From the NCBI GenBank assembly GCA_002398565.1, contig DGZP01000084.1, positions 1-64,000 on the forward strand: 64,000 nt of DNA, given 5' to 3'. Positions 18,601-29,317 of this stretch are shown here, one piece after another; positions within the stretch are counted from its first letter, which is position 1; each line of letters begins with the position of its first letter. The notes under the pieces were generated by a model. That model was given only the letters and a program-made list of their open reading frames with translations. It ran no database searches and had not been told where the DNA came from. The stretch is from Proteiniphilum sp. UBA4977. GTDB taxonomy: Bacteria > Bacteroidota > Bacteroidia > Bacteroidales > Dysgonomonadaceae. Both the position numbers and the translations under genes were made by a program.

Positions 18601-18608
18601 CAAAGATA
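18601..18608 (-). promoter_or_regulatory. Possible internal promoter for ftsQ-ftsA-ftsZ
   Basis: The minus strand reads TATCTTTG in the 75-base gap between murC and ftsQ, matching the -7 consensus and giving a leader of about 23 bases. No clear -33 element is seen. Confidence 0.4.
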
Positions 18609-18649
18609 CATCAAGATGTACAATAGCCGGTCGATTTAAAAAACATTAA

Positions 18650-20026
18650 TCAAATATCCCCATACTTCTCCCTCAACAGTTTTTCAATGTCGGGAAGCAA
18701 CCGGTCAATATCTCCTGCACCAAAAGTCACAAGCACCTCCAGTGGCTTGTACCGGAGCAGCTCCAACAGTTCTTCTTTACTACAGAGCAGTTTCTCCGCC
18801 GAGGTGATCCTGTCGAATATAATCTGCGACGAAACGCCGGCGATAGGTTCTTCCCTTGCGGGATAAATATCCAGAAGAATCACATCATCGAGCAGCGAAA
18901 GGCTTCGCCCGAAATCAGCGGCAAAATCACGGGTGCGCGAATAGAGATGCGGTTGAAATATACCGGTTACCTTCCTGTCCGGATAAAGTGCCTGAACAGA
19001 ATGGATGGCTGCAGACAGTTCCTGCGGATGATGTGCATAATCATCGATAAATACAATGTTTCTGGCTTTGATATGAAAATCGAACCGTCTCCTTGCTCCG
19101 CCAAAGGTATGCATGGCATGACGCACTTCCTCGTCCGTGACGCCGCATTTCGTTGCAGCAGCAATGGCTGCCACGGCGTTTTCAATATTTATTCTCACTG
19201 GCACTCCCAGGGAGATACCGGTAATTTTCCTATCGTGTGATACAAAATCAAACAGGATCGTTCCGTCACCGACCCGTATGTTTTCCGCATGATAGTCACC
19301 CTCTTCCACTCCATAAGTCATGACAGTGACCGTATCATCGGCCTGGGGTGTGACCGGCGCATCCTTTTTCACGATCAGAAGGCCGTGCGGACGAATGAGG
19401 GATGTAAACTTCTCAAAACTTTCCCGGTAGGCCTCCTCGGTACCGTAAATATCCAGGTGATCGGGATCGGCAGAGGTAATTATGGCAATCCAGGGACGTA
19501 GCCAATGAAAGGAACGGTCATATTCGTCGGCTTCGGCCACCGTGATGTTACTTTTATCGGAGAGCAACAGGTTACTGTCATAATTCTTCAGTATTCCTCC
19601 CAGGAAGGCATTGCAATCTACATGCGACTGCCGCAACAGATGTGCAGTCATGCTTGATACGGTGGTTTTTCCGTGTGTACCGGCCACACAGATGGCATCA
19701 CTCGTTTTGGTGATCTCTCCCAGTACCTGAGCCCGTTTCATGATGGTGAATCTTTGTTCGCTGAAAAAAACAAGCTCTCCATGTGAAGCAGGCACGGCGG
19801 GAGTATAAACCACAAGCGTTTTTTCCTTGTCGATAAAAGAGGAAGGAATTTTCTGCAAATTGTCTTCATAATGCACGAAGGCACCCTCCTCTGCGAGTTT
19901 TCGGGTAAGCGGAGTCTCCGTGCGATCATAGCCTCCCACTCTTTTCCCTTTTGAGAGGAAATAACGGGCGAGATTACTCATGCCGATACCACCGATACCG
20001 ATAAAATAGATGTTCTCGTAATTCAT
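18650..20026 (-). CDS. murC: UDP-N-acetylmuramate--L-alanine ligase
   Basis: MurC adds L-alanine to UDP-MurNAc, the first amino acid of the peptidoglycan stem. The 458-residue protein has the N-terminal Rossmann motif GIGGIGMSNLARYF (residues 10-23), the ATP loop VAGTHGKTTVSSM near 115, the central EADEYDRSF near 173 and the C-terminal ligase domain with DDYAHHPQE near 325. The length is typical. Its start overlaps the end of murG by four bases, which implies translational coupling. Confidence 0.96.
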   Translation of the reverse strand: MNYENIYFIGIGGIGMSNLARYFLSKGKRVGGYDRTETPLTRKLAEEGAFVHYEDNLQKIPSSFIDKEKTLVVYTPAVPASHGELVFFSEQRFTIMKRAQVLGEITKTSDAICVAGTHGKTTVSSMTAHLLRQSHVDCNAFLGGILKNYDSNLLLSDKSNITVAEADEYDRSFHWLRPWIAIITSADPDHLDIYGTEEAYRESFEKFTSLIRPHGLLIVKKDAPVTPQADDTVTVMTYGVEEGDYHAENIRVGDGTILFDFVSHDRKITGISLGVPVRINIENAVAAIAAATKCGVTDEEVRHAMHTFGGARRRFDFHIKARNIVFIDDYAHHPQELSAAIHSVQALYPDRKVTGIFQPHLYSRTRDFAADFGRSLSLLDDVILLDIYPAREEPIAGVSSQIIFDRITSAEKLLCSKEELLELLRYKPLEVLVTFGAGDIDRLLPDIEKLLREKYGDI

Positions 20027-21123
20027 ACAATTACAATTTTTTCGATCTCATCTACGATCCGGTTTGCCGAATCGTGTTGTGCCAGCTGTGCGATGTTCCG
20101 GCTCAGGATCATCCGCTGCGCGTCGTTTTTCACGAGTGAAAGTGCCACATCGAACAGTAATACATGTGCAAGCACATCGGAAACCATGACGGCCGCCTCC
20201 TTATCGACAAGAGCCTGCGCGTTCCTTGTCTGGTGATCTTCCGCCACATTGGGCGAAGGGACCAGCACAACAGGCTTTCCAAGAAGACTAAACTCAGAGA
20301 TGGAGCCGGCGCCCGCACGGGAGATGATAAGGTCAGCTACAGAATAGGCATAATCCATCCGATGCAGGAAATCGAAAAGGTGTACATTGGATGGAATCTT
20401 TCCTGTCTCCTGTAGTTGTTTCATCTCCTTGTAATAGTATTTGCCGCTTTGCCAGATCACCTGCACGTCATTCAATGCAGCCAGTTTCGGGAACGCATCT
20501 ACAATGCTCTTGTTGAGGGTACGAGCCCCCAGGCTTCCTCCCAACATCAGGATCGTACGCTTGTTGGGATCCAGTTGAAAGTGTGCGTATCCACTTTCTC
20601 TGTTCTCTTCCGAGACTGACAGGTCCTGTCTGCAGGGATTGCCGGTAAGCACAATCTTGTCTCTTGGAAAAAACTTTTCCATTCCCTCATAAGCCACACA
20701 AATCACCGCTGCTTTCTGCGCCAGCAGCCTGTTGGTCACTCCCGCATAGGAGTTCTGTTCCTGAAGTAACGTGGGCACTCCTTTTGCCGAGGCCGCCTTC
20801 AATATGGGTCCGCTGGCATAACCACCTACGCCCACGGCAATGTCGGGTTTGAAGTCGGCAATGATCTTTCGTGCTTTTTGCATACTTCTGAGCAGCTTGA
20901 ACGTCACCGAGATATTTTTCAACAGATTCTTCCGGTCGAAACCCGCCACCGGCAATCCAATTATCTTATATCCCGCTGCCGGCACACGCTCCATCTCCAT
21001 ACGGTCTTCGGCACCTACAAACAATATCTCCGCATCGTTCCAACGGTGTCTGATTGCGTTGGCGATGGATATAGCCGGAAATATATGGCCTCCGGTGCCT
21101 CCTCCACTGACAATGACCTTCAT
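20023..21123 (-). CDS. murG: UDP-GlcNAc--undecaprenyl-PP-MurNAc-pentapeptide GlcNAc transferase
   Basis: MurG converts lipid I to lipid II on the inner face of the membrane. The 366-residue protein is a GT28 enzyme with the G-loop SGGGTGGHIFPA at residues 6-17, a second G-loop MLGGSLGARTLN near 193 and the UDP-GlcNAc site segment SRAGAGSISEFSLLGKPVVLVP near 267. It overlaps ftsW and murC by four bases each. Confidence 0.96.
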   Translation of the reverse strand: MKVIVSGGGTGGHIFPAISIANAIRHRWNDAEILFVGAEDRMEMERVPAAGYKIIGLPVAGFDRKNLLKNISVTFKLLRSMQKARKIIADFKPDIAVGVGGYASGPILKAASAKGVPTLLQEQNSYAGVTNRLLAQKAAVICVAYEGMEKFFPRDKIVLTGNPCRQDLSVSEENRESGYAHFQLDPNKRTILMLGGSLGARTLNKSIVDAFPKLAALNDVQVIWQSGKYYYKEMKQLQETGKIPSNVHLFDFLHRMDYAYSVADLIISRAGAGSISEFSLLGKPVVLVPSPNVAEDHQTRNAQALVDKEAAVMVSDVLAHVLLFDVALSLVKNDAQRMILSRNIAQLAQHDSANRIVDEIEKIVIV

Positions 21124-22502
21124 ACCTGATAGATTTCAAATTCTACTTTATCTTCCAGTTTGCTGATTGGCTCCGTCAATCCGGAACCCTCCCTTGTCTC
21201 CTTATCGGGGATATTGTCTTCTTCATTATGGTCTGAATCATTCTGATTCTGATCCACATCTCCTTCCCTTTTCTTTTTGGCTATACCAAAGCGATCGGCG
21301 CTCAGGATCAGTCCGAAGTAGGCACAGGTAATCAGCGTGGATGTACCGCCGCGGCTGACCAACGGCAGGGGCTGACCGGTGACGGGAATCAGGTTCACCG
21401 CCACCGCCATGTTAATAAAAGCCTGTATGGAAAGCATCAGCGCCGACCCCAGCACAAGATACCTTGGAAACATTTTATCGGTTTTCCGGGCAATTATACC
21501 GGAACGGATCAACAGGATCACATAGAGTAGCAGAACAAAGATTCCACCAAGCATACCCATTTCCTCAATGATGATGGCATAGATAAAGTCTGAGTAGGCT
21601 TGCGGAAGGAAATCCCGTTCGGTACTGTTTCCGGGGAAGACTCCCACCAGACCGCCGTTGGCAATGGCAATCTTGGCATGTGCCACCTGGTAATTTTCAT
21701 CGGTGATACTATAATATTCCTCTTCCGACAATTCCTTGTGTGCACCGAAGGAGGAAATACGGTTTTGCCATGTGCCCAGACGATTTAGAGGGCCGGCGTC
21801 GGTCCATTTTTCGGGAATGACATTCAGCAGCAACACGAACAAAAGGACCAAAGCAATACCTGCGCCTGCCACTTTCAGCAGTCTGGCAAGTTTTACATTT
21901 CCTATAAACATCAGAAGATAACAGACCCCGAATAACAATACTGCGGTAGAGAGATTGTCCATGGCGATGATGCTGCACACGATCACCATGAGTCCAATCA
22001 TCCACTTGAAAAGCAGTCCGTCATTTGCTCCATTCTGCTTGCTTAGGAGAAATGCGATGGTGCCCATCAGCGAAATTTTGGCTATTTCGGAAGGTTGAAT
22101 GGTGAATCCCATGAAGGAAATCCATCGGTCGGCCCCATTGACACTCGTACCGATAAAAGGGGTCAGTACGAGCAGCACAATGGCGCCCAGCAGGACGAAT
22201 ATCAGCAGTGAAAAAAAGCGATAAGGAATATTGTGAATAAGAAGGATCACCCCCACTCCGCCAATCAAGAACATGGCATGCCGAAGAATAGGTCCCCACA
22301 TATTTTGCTGCCTGTAAACAATGGTGCTTGTAGCACTGAATATTTCCACCAGGGAGATCACACAGAGAATGATAAACACCGACCATATTACCTTGTCCCC
22401 CTGAAATATTTTCTGCCCGAAGTCCCTTATTGTGATTCCCGGTTCCTCCGCCATCTCCCCGGAAAACGCCGGATCTCCTGCATGATTGACATTTTTTTCC
22501 AT
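21120..22502 (-). CDS. ftsW: SEDS peptidoglycan glycosyltransferase FtsW
   Basis: FtsW is the SEDS-family lipid II polymerase of the divisome and works with FtsI. The 460-residue protein has about ten hydrophobic segments between residues 35 and 400. Family motifs include NGADRWISF near 120, the loop GLVGVFPGNSTERDFLPQAYSDFIYAIIIEE near 290 and the late PVTGQPLPLVSRGGTS near 375. The hydrophilic tail of about 60 residues (KKKREGDVDQNQNDSDHNEED) is longer than in E. coli. It is followed by murG with a four-base overlap. Confidence 0.95.
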   Translation of the reverse strand: MEKNVNHAGDPAFSGEMAEEPGITIRDFGQKIFQGDKVIWSVFIILCVISLVEIFSATSTIVYRQQNMWGPILRHAMFLIGGVGVILLIHNIPYRFFSLLIFVLLGAIVLLVLTPFIGTSVNGADRWISFMGFTIQPSEIAKISLMGTIAFLLSKQNGANDGLLFKWMIGLMVIVCSIIAMDNLSTAVLLFGVCYLLMFIGNVKLARLLKVAGAGIALVLLFVLLLNVIPEKWTDAGPLNRLGTWQNRISSFGAHKELSEEEYYSITDENYQVAHAKIAIANGGLVGVFPGNSTERDFLPQAYSDFIYAIIIEEMGMLGGIFVLLLYVILLIRSGIIARKTDKMFPRYLVLGSALMLSIQAFINMAVAVNLIPVTGQPLPLVSRGGTSTLITCAYFGLILSADRFGIAKKKREGDVDQNQNDSDHNEEDNIPDKETREGSGLTEPISKLEDKVEFEIYQV

Positions 22503-22528
22503 ATTTCAAATTTTGCACATTGGCACTG

Positions 22529-23872
22529 TCACAACCTTCTCACATATTCCCGGAACTGGTCGCCCCGGTCCTCGTAATTTTTAAACAAGTCGAAGCTGGC
22601 ACAACAGGGTGAAAGCAATACTATATCGCCTTTTTCTGCCAGTTTATAAGCAATATCCACTGCTTCCTTCATGGAGCCTGCTTCACGAATAAGGGGTATT
22701 TTTCCGTCGAAGAAAGCATGCAGTTTACTGTTGTCTTTTCCGAGAAATATCAGCGCTCTGGCCTTTGACCTTACCAGGTCTTCAATCTCGCTATAATCAT
22801 TTCCCTTGTCGGTACCACCCAGTATGAGTACCGTTTTGGCACGCATGCTCTGCAGGGCATACCAGCAGGAATTCACGTTGGTGGCCTTTGAATCATTGAT
22901 ATACTGCACACCGCGTACGGTGGCCACTTTTTCGAGCCGGTGCGGTACTCCTTTAAAATCGGACAGTGAAGTGCGTAACTGCTCGTCACTGATATCCATC
23001 AGCTTAGCCACTATGCCCGATGCCAATGAGTTATATACATTGTGCAACCCTTCCAGTGCCAGCAATTCCAGTTCCATAGTGAATTCCCTTTCCTTTGCCT
23101 GAATAATTAACTTTCCGTTTTCGGTGTAGGCTATACTGTTTTCCTTTTTCTGTTCTCCGAAAGGATACATGGTCGCCCCCGGCTGCAGTTTTTCAATTTC
23201 CCTGGTGACAATGGGGTCGTCGATCCAGTAAATAAATGCGTCCTGCATTCTCTGGTTGCGGATTATACGCATCTTGGCGTCCACATAGTGCTGAAGATCG
23301 TGATCGTAACGATCGAGATGATCAGGAGTGATGTTCAGCAAGACTGAAATATCGGCCCTGAAATCATATACGCCCTCCAGTTGAAAACTGCTCAATTCCA
23401 GCACGTAATAATCATAATGTGCTTCGGCTACCTGTCTGGCGAAGCTCTTCCCGATGTTACCCGCAAGCCCCACATTCAGTCCCGCCGACTTCAGGATATG
23501 ATAGATGAGACTGGTCGTTGTTGTCTTCCCGTTGCTTCCTGTGATGCAGATCATCTTTGCACTGGTGTAACGACCTGCAAATTCAATCTCCGAGATCATA
23601 TGAATCCCGGCATTACGTATTTTTTGTATCAGGGGGGTAGTATCAGGTATTCCCGGACTCTTTATAATCTCACTGGCCCTGAGTATACGTTCTTCGGTAT
23701 GGCCGTTTTCTTCAAATTCAATTCCATAGGCCTGCAATGTCTCACGATGTTTGTCCTGAAGCGGGCCACTATCGGAAAGAAACACATCAAACCCCTGTTT
23801 TGCAGCAAGTATGGCAGATCCAATGCCGCTTTCACCGCCTCCAAGTACAACTATTAATTTACCGATCATCAT
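22529..23872 (-). CDS. murD: UDP-N-acetylmuramoyl-L-alanine--D-glutamate ligase
   Basis: MurD adds D-glutamate to UDP-MurNAc-L-Ala. The 447-residue protein has the N-terminal GGGESGIGSAILA (residues 11-23), the ATP loop ITGSNGKTTTTSL near 112, the central LELSSFQLEG near 158 and the C-terminal NDSKATNVNSC near 315 that carries the carbamylated-Lys ligase region. It starts 22 bases after mraY. Confidence 0.96.
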   Translation of the reverse strand: MMIGKLIVVLGGGESGIGSAILAAKQGFDVFLSDSGPLQDKHRETLQAYGIEFEENGHTEERILRASEIIKSPGIPDTTPLIQKIRNAGIHMISEIEFAGRYTSAKMICITGSNGKTTTTSLIYHILKSAGLNVGLAGNIGKSFARQVAEAHYDYYVLELSSFQLEGVYDFRADISVLLNITPDHLDRYDHDLQHYVDAKMRIIRNQRMQDAFIYWIDDPIVTREIEKLQPGATMYPFGEQKKENSIAYTENGKLIIQAKEREFTMELELLALEGLHNVYNSLASGIVAKLMDISDEQLRTSLSDFKGVPHRLEKVATVRGVQYINDSKATNVNSCWYALQSMRAKTVLILGGTDKGNDYSEIEDLVRSKARALIFLGKDNSKLHAFFDGKIPLIREAGSMKEAVDIAYKLAEKGDIVLLSPCCASFDLFKNYEDRGDQFREYVRRL

Positions 23873-23894
23873 TGTCTCACTTAAAAGTTCATCG

Positions 23895-25154
23895 TCATCT
23901 CATTTTGAGCGTAGCCAGTGTCAGCACAGCCAGGATCATTCCCACCAGCCAGAAGCGATTCACAATTTTGGGTTCTGCGAGCGGTGCAAAAGGTTTCTGT
24001 ATCAGTGCATCGATACTTCCATTGCCTGGTTTCTGATAATGGTGGTGCAGCGGAGTCATCTTGAAAATACGCTTTCCGGCACCATATTTTTTCTTCGTAT
24101 ATTTGAAGTAGGTTACTTGCAGAATCACCGACAATGCCTCTACGAAGAAGACGCCACAGAGGATGGGCAACAACAACTCCTTATGGATGAGCACGGCAAA
24201 CACGCCAATGATTCCTCCGAGCGTGAGGCTACCCGTATCACCCATAAACACCTGTGCCGGATAGGAATTGTACCAGAGGAATCCCACGCAGGCACCCACA
24301 AACGCCGAGGCAAATACCATCAGTTCATCTCCCCCGGGAATATACATGATATTCAGGTATGAGGCAAAATCGACACGTCCCGACACGTAGGCCAGGATAC
24401 CCAGTGCCACTCCTATGATGGCAGATGACCCCGACGTGAGTCCGTCAAGCCCATCTGTCAGGTTGGCACTGTTCGAGACAGCCGTTACGATGAGAATCAC
24501 CACCAGGATAAAGACGATCCATACAGCCTCGTCGGCATAGTCTCCCATCCAGGTTACGAGCCATTTATAGTCGAAGTTATTATTTTTCATAAAAGGGATG
24601 GTGGTACTTGTTGTCTTCACATCTTCGGTTTGGTAGGTTACTTCTTCGATTACGTTGTTCACCCGTATCTCCATATTTTTCCGCACTACGATGTCGGGAC
24701 TGAAATAGATAGTAAGCCCCACAATGAGTCCCAGTCCAACCTGGGCCACAATTTTGAATTTTCCTTTCAGACCTTCTTTATCCTTTTTGAACACTTTGAT
24801 ATAATCGTCTGCGAAGCCAAGCATTCCCAGCCATACGGTACTGACAAGCATCAGAATAATATAAATATTTTCCAGCTTCCCGAAGAGGAGGGTAGCACTA
24901 AGAATGGAGAGAATAATGATGACCCCTCCCATTGTAGGTGTTCCACGTTTGCTGTACTGCCCTTCCAGGTCGAGGTTGCGAATAGTCTCTCCAATCTGCT
25001 TTTGTTGCAGTTTTCCAATAATCTTCTTCCCTGCCACCATGCCTATCAGCAGGGAGAAAACCACTGCCATGGCAGAGCGGAACATCACATATTGAAACAT
25101 GCCTGCTCCCGGGAAATCAAGTTTGTCTAAATATTCAAAAAGATAATACAACAT
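23895..25154 (-). CDS. mraY: Phospho-N-acetylmuramoyl-pentapeptide transferase
   Basis: MraY transfers phospho-MurNAc-pentapeptide to undecaprenyl phosphate to make lipid I. The 419-residue membrane protein has about ten helices and the family motifs GTPTMGG near residue 53, FADDYIK near 115, NLTDGLDGL near 235 and [10 protein letters not shown] near 310. It is about 60 residues longer than E. coli MraY. The extra sequence, about residues 150-205, is a polar loop ([20 protein letters not shown]) that should face the periplasm. Confidence 0.96.
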   Translation of the reverse strand: MLYYLFEYLDKLDFPGAGMFQYVMFRSAMAVVFSLLIGMVAGKKIIGKLQQKQIGETIRNLDLEGQYSKRGTPTMGGVIIILSILSATLLFGKLENIYIILMLVSTVWLGMLGFADDYIKVFKKDKEGLKGKFKIVAQVGLGLIVGLTIYFSPDIVVRKNMEIRVNNVIEEVTYQTEDVKTTSTTIPFMKNNNFDYKWLVTWMGDYADEAVWIVFILVVILIVTAVSNSANLTDGLDGLTSGSSAIIGVALGILAYVSGRVDFASYLNIMYIPGGDELMVFASAFVGACVGFLWYNSYPAQVFMGDTGSLTLGGIIGVFAVLIHKELLLPILCGVFFVEALSVILQVTYFKYTKKKYGAGKRIFKMTPLHHHYQKPGNGSIDALIQKPFAPLAEPKIVNRFWLVGMILAVLTLATLKMR

Positions 25155-25177
25155 AGATGTAAAATTTTCAGTTTCAG

Positions 25178-26641
25178 TCAGGCGCCTTGTGCAGTGAATA
25201 TCCTTTCCACCTCTTCTTTGTCATCGAAGTGATATTTGACCCCTTTTACTTCCTGATAGTCTTCATGTCCTTTTCCGGCAATGAGTACCACATCACCCTG
25301 CTGTGCCAGGGCACAGGCTGTTTTGATGGCTTCGCGCCTATCCACAATAGTGAGTGCACTATTTCTCTGCTCCTGCGTAAGGCCGTCGGTCATATCCTTC
25401 AGAATATCGGCGGGTTCTTCAAACCGGGGGTTGTCTGAAGTAAATATTACCTTATTACTGAGTTCCACGGCCTCGCGCGCCATCAGAGGACGCTTTGTCC
25501 TGTCACGATTACCTCCGCAGCCCACCACTGTGATGATCTCTCCTTTGTTGTTAAGCACTTCGTGAATTGCGTTCAATACATTGTTCAGGGCGTCGGGTGT
25601 ATGGGCGTAGTCCACAATGGCAGTATATTCCCGGGGTGAACGAATGGTCTGGAAACGGCCGGCTACCGGTGTTAACAGGGAGAGAACACGAAGCAGCTCT
25701 TCCTTATCCAGTCCGAGCAGAACGCCTGTGCCATATACGGCAAGCAGGTTATACACATTAAATACGCCCACAAATTGCACGGAGAGTTCTCTGCCGTTAA
25801 TTTCGATATCGGTTCCATCAAAATGTTTCTCGAAGATGCGGGCCTTAAAATCGGCCAGTCCTTTCACAGAATAGGAAAATTTTCCGGCTTTGCTATTTTG
25901 CAGCATCACTCCGCCGTTTTTATCATCTGTATTTATGAGGGCAAAGGCATCCGGGGGAAGATTATCGAAAAAAGACTTCTTCACGTTCCGGTATTCCAGC
26001 ATATTTTTGTGATAATCGAGATGATCCTGGGTGAGATTGGTAAAGATTCCTCCAACAAAACGAAGTCCATAGACCCTCTTCTGATGAATAGCATGAGAAC
26101 TTACTTCCATGAAGGCATGACCGCATCCGGCATCCACCATCTTTCGGAGGTAGCCATTCAGTGTGATGGGGTCGACTGTGGTATGGGTGGTTTCATAACG
26201 ATCATCATTCACATAATTGGCCACAGTGGAAAGCAGTCCCGCCGGATATCCCAGGTATCTGAACATTTTGTAGAGCAGAGTGGCAACGGTTGTTTTGCCG
26301 TTGGTACCGGTCACCCCTACAAGCTGTAACTGTTCCGAAGGATTTCCAAACCACTCGGACGCTATGAGTGCAAGAGCCACGGTGCTGTCTTCTACCTGTA
26401 CATAGGTGACTCTGGAGAAATATTCTTCAATCATCGGCTTATCGTACACCACCACCGCCACATCCTGTTCAATTGCCTTGCCGATGTATGCATGTCCATC
26501 GGTAAAGATTCCTTCCACCGCGATAAACAGGGAACCCTGTGTCACGGTACGTGAGTCGGAAGTAATAGCGGTCACCGTGACCTCTTCATTGCCCCGAATG
26601 GCAATGACATTACATTTTTCTATTATTTTTTTTAGTTTCAT
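25178..26641 (-). CDS. murE: UDP-MurNAc-tripeptide ligase, probably meso-diaminopimelate-adding
   Basis: MurE adds the third amino acid to the stem peptide. The 487-residue protein has the ATP loop [13 protein letters not shown] near residue 110, [10 protein letters not shown] near 155 for substrate binding and a C-terminal domain with the DNPRFEEP motif near 405. The DNPR motif is the signature of meso-diaminopimelate selection, whereas lysine-adding enzymes differ there. Only three bases separate it from the ftsI stop codon. murF, which would act next, is not in this cluster. Confidence 0.95.
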   Translation of the reverse strand: MKLKKIIEKCNVIAIRGNEEVTVTAITSDSRTVTQGSLFIAVEGIFTDGHAYIGKAIEQDVAVVVYDKPMIEEYFSRVTYVQVEDSTVALALIASEWFGNPSEQLQLVGVTGTNGKTTVATLLYKMFRYLGYPAGLLSTVANYVNDDRYETTHTTVDPITLNGYLRKMVDAGCGHAFMEVSSHAIHQKRVYGLRFVGGIFTNLTQDHLDYHKNMLEYRNVKKSFFDNLPPDAFALINTDDKNGGVMLQNSKAGKFSYSVKGLADFKARIFEKHFDGTDIEINGRELSVQFVGVFNVYNLLAVYGTGVLLGLDKEELLRVLSLLTPVAGRFQTIRSPREYTAIVDYAHTPDALNNVLNAIHEVLNNKGEIITVVGCGGNRDRTKRPLMAREAVELSNKVIFTSDNPRFEEPADILKDMTDGLTQEQRNSALTIVDRREAIKTACALAQQGDVVLIAGKGHEDYQEVKGVKYHFDDKEEVERIFTAQGA

Positions 26642-26644
26642 ACG

Positions 26645-28843
26645 CTATTGCAATGTGATGGTGATAGTGGTTCCTTTTACCAGTTTCTGTCCAGGTGCGA
26701 ATGATTGCGATACTACCTTTCCGGCGCCGGTCAGGTTTGTCCTGAGTCCCATCTTCTCCAGCAGGAATACTGCGTCACGCGCACCCATTCCGCGGACGTC
26801 GGGAATCAGTGATTTGTTTAGTGCCAGCGCTTCGGGAAGATACACCAGGCTATCCTGCGAAATTTTCACCCAATCGGTCTCTTTATCCGGTTTGCCGGCA
26901 GGATAATTTAACGAGGCCAGCAAAGTCTGGCTCTGCTTCCAGTTACCGTGTTTAATAACTGGATTTTTCCGAAGTGTGGAATCTGTCTTGCAATCCTCCA
27001 CGGAGAGCTGTACTTTTCGTACGTAGGTCTGTTCAGCAATATTTTTAAATACCATGCCGGCCATACCACCCCCGGAGGGCACTCCTTTTGGCTTTCTCAG
27101 GCCCACAAAGATAGTATACATCGGTTTGTCGGCCGGAAAATAACCGCAAAAAGAAACATAATATCCGCCGTACCCCCCTCCCGCGGCTATCTGGGCGGTG
27201 CCCGTCTTTCCGGCAACAGAAAAGTAATCAGAGCCTACCACCTTTGCTGTTCCTTCCTCAACGACCCCCACAAGCATCTCTTGTATCTGCTGCAATGTGA
27301 TTTCCTTACACATTCTCGGGTTGACCACTTCCGCCTCCATCTCCCTGAGGACTTTTCCATCTTTCACGAACTGTTTGGCAATAAATGGCTTGATCATGTT
27401 TCCGCCATTGGCAATACCATTATAAAACATCAGCATATAGATGGGAGGTATCTTTGTCTCATAGCCGAAGGACATCCAGGGGAGCGTGGTTTTGGACCAA
27501 TAGTTTGTTTTATCGTTTGGGAAGCGGATGGAGGAAGTTCCTTCAATACCATTCAGCGGCACATCCCACTTCAACTGTTTTCTCAGGCCAATCCTATCAA
27601 TACCTTCCACGTATCTGGCCGGGTTATTTTCGTAACCTTTCAGTACAATTTTGCTCATTACCACGTTAGAGGAGATGGCTATACCCTCTGCAACCGTGAG
27701 ATAGCCTCTATTCTGGCCTCTTCGCCAATAATGATCGCGCACCCATCTTTTGTTGTATTGAAAAAGACCATTTCCCACATAGAAGGAGTCGGTGGGAGTC
27801 ACCACGCCATCGTCGAGGGCCACCATCGCCGTCACCGTTTTAAAGGTCGATCCCGGTTCATTCATATATGAAAATGCATTGGGATTTCCTTCGGCATAAT
27901 CGCCATTGTTCAGGCGGTCGAGGTTTACAATTCCCTTGATCTCTCCGCTTTGCACCTCCATAATGATGGCTGTGCCCGACTCAGCTTCCGTCTCCACAAG
28001 CTTATCCCGCAGGGAGCGTTCTGCAATATCCTGAATATCCGCATCGATGGTGGTGACAATATCCCATCCCTCTTCTGCAGGTTTTTCCACGACATCCATC
28101 CACTTTCCCTGTATCTTTTGCCTGAATTTTACACCCGGCACCCCGCTTAAAAGAGAATCATATTTCAGTTCCAGACCGCTTGCTCCTCCCTTCTCCAGAT
28201 CCTTGTAGACATTTCCGACAGTGCGTGTAGCAAGATTTCCGAAAGGTTTTTTACGTGCGTTCCGTTCTTCGGCAATCAATCCGCTCTTGTTTGAACGCTG
28301 GTTCCAGAATGGATAGGTACGTATTTCCTTCAGATCAACGTAGGAGATATCACGTCGCAGGATCTTCACATAACGGGAACGAACTGATACTTTTTTGTCG
28401 GATCCCCTGGCCTTATATTCACGTATTTGCTGCTCCTCCTTTTCCCGCATTTTCCATCCGCCCATGATCACATTCCTATATTGCGCAGCCGAACGGTCGG
28501 GAAACTTTTTAGAAAGTGCCATAGAAAGGTCACCCACATATTTTTCCAGGGTGTCTTTTTCCATGCCATCTGCCCAAAAGTCCATGTAAATACTATAGAG
28601 CGGTTCGGTGGTTGCCAGCAGTCTCCCGTCGTATGTGTAAATATTCCCCCGCTTGGGCAGAATCACACGATCCCTGATGACCGTTTCCTTCTCACCCACC
28701 TCCCGCCATTTCTTCCCTTCCGAAGTAAAGACGATCCTGGCAGCCGAGAAAATGATCATCACGGCAAACAGCATCAGCAGTGTGACTATCAGGCCATAAC
28801 GTCCCAAAGCACCATTTTTGTCTTTTCTTTTTTGTTTCTGCAT
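26645..28843 (-). CDS. ftsI: Penicillin-binding protein, FtsI/PBP3 type, with PASTA domain
   Basis: This is the division-specific transpeptidase that crosslinks glycan made by FtsW. The 732-residue protein has one membrane helix (residues 17-38), a dimerisation domain to about 255, and the transpeptidase domain with the catalytic Ser332 in STFK, SSN near 388 and KTGTAQ near 547. The last 65 residues form one PASTA domain (IPDVRGMGARDAVFLLEKMG), as in Bacteroidetes and Gram-positive SpoVD-like proteins and unlike E. coli FtsI. The gene lies between ftsL and murE. Confidence 0.95.
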   Translation of the reverse strand: MQKQKRKDKNGALGRYGLIVTLLMLFAVMIIFSAARIVFTSEGKKWREVGEKETVIRDRVILPKRGNIYTYDGRLLATTEPLYSIYMDFWADGMEKDTLEKYVGDLSMALSKKFPDRSAAQYRNVIMGGWKMREKEEQQIREYKARGSDKKVSVRSRYVKILRRDISYVDLKEIRTYPFWNQRSNKSGLIAEERNARKKPFGNLATRTVGNVYKDLEKGGASGLELKYDSLLSGVPGVKFRQKIQGKWMDVVEKPAEEGWDIVTTIDADIQDIAERSLRDKLVETEAESGTAIIMEVQSGEIKGIVNLDRLNNGDYAEGNPNAFSYMNEPGSTFKTVTAMVALDDGVVTPTDSFYVGNGLFQYNKRWVRDHYWRRGQNRGYLTVAEGIAISSNVVMSKIVLKGYENNPARYVEGIDRIGLRKQLKWDVPLNGIEGTSSIRFPNDKTNYWSKTTLPWMSFGYETKIPPIYMLMFYNGIANGGNMIKPFIAKQFVKDGKVLREMEAEVVNPRMCKEITLQQIQEMLVGVVEEGTAKVVGSDYFSVAGKTGTAQIAAGGGYGGYYVSFCGYFPADKPMYTIFVGLRKPKGVPSGGGMAGMVFKNIAEQTYVRKVQLSVEDCKTDSTLRKNPVIKHGNWKQSQTLLASLNYPAGKPDKETDWVKISQDSLVYLPEALALNKSLIPDVRGMGARDAVFLLEKMGLRTNLTGAGKVVSQSFAPGQKLVKGTTITITLQ

Positions 28844-28888
28844 TTCTTACCCGGACTAAGCTAAAATACCCTGCAGGGTACTTAAATG

Positions 28889-29239
28889 CTAATCTTTTCC
28901 TTTTTTATTGAGATAATATACCGGCTCACCGGTCACCTTCAATTCCAGCCCAGCCTCCGCCACCCGTCGTTCTATCTCTCCCTGTCTGCCTGCTTCGGTC
29001 AGACTGGATGAGATAGTAAGCGACTCATATTTTGCATCTTTCAGCACCTGTTCAAGGCGTTCGATCTCCGACATTCTTTGCAGTACTTTATAGCGATGTC
29101 CGATAAACAAAAGCATGATCACCACAATCGCGACAATAAACCACATGTTTCTGAGGAAGTAGTTCTCAGTGAGAACACTTCCTCCAAAAACATGGACAAA
29201 CGATTTGCGTATGTTATCGAACTTTGGTTTCATATCCAA
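28889..29239 (-). CDS. ftsL: FtsL-like division protein
   Basis: This 116-residue protein has a cytoplasmic N-terminus of about 30 residues, one membrane helix (about 31-46) and a coiled-coil-prone segment (VLQRMSEIERLEQVLKDAKY), the topology of FtsL. It sits between rsmH and ftsI, where ftsL lies in dcw clusters. FtsL proteins share almost no sequence, so the assignment rests on position and topology. The start could also be the ATG two codons later. Confidence 0.75.
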   Translation of the reverse strand: MDMKPKFDNIRKSFVHVFGGSVLTENYFLRNMWFIVAIVVIMLLFIGHRYKVLQRMSEIERLEQVLKDAKYESLTISSSLTEAGRQGEIERRVAEAGLELKVTGEPVYYLNKKGKD

Positions 29240-29317
29240 ACTGTCAACGTTCAGCGTTCAGCCATTAACTTCTTTTGGAAGCGGGCTGTGGGCTTTCAGC
29301 GGTATGGCTTTGAGCTT

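Noticed and set aside
26948..27871. 307-residue open frame on the plus strand
   Set aside because: It lies wholly antisense to ftsI, has no family features, and the ftsI motifs on the other strand are intact.
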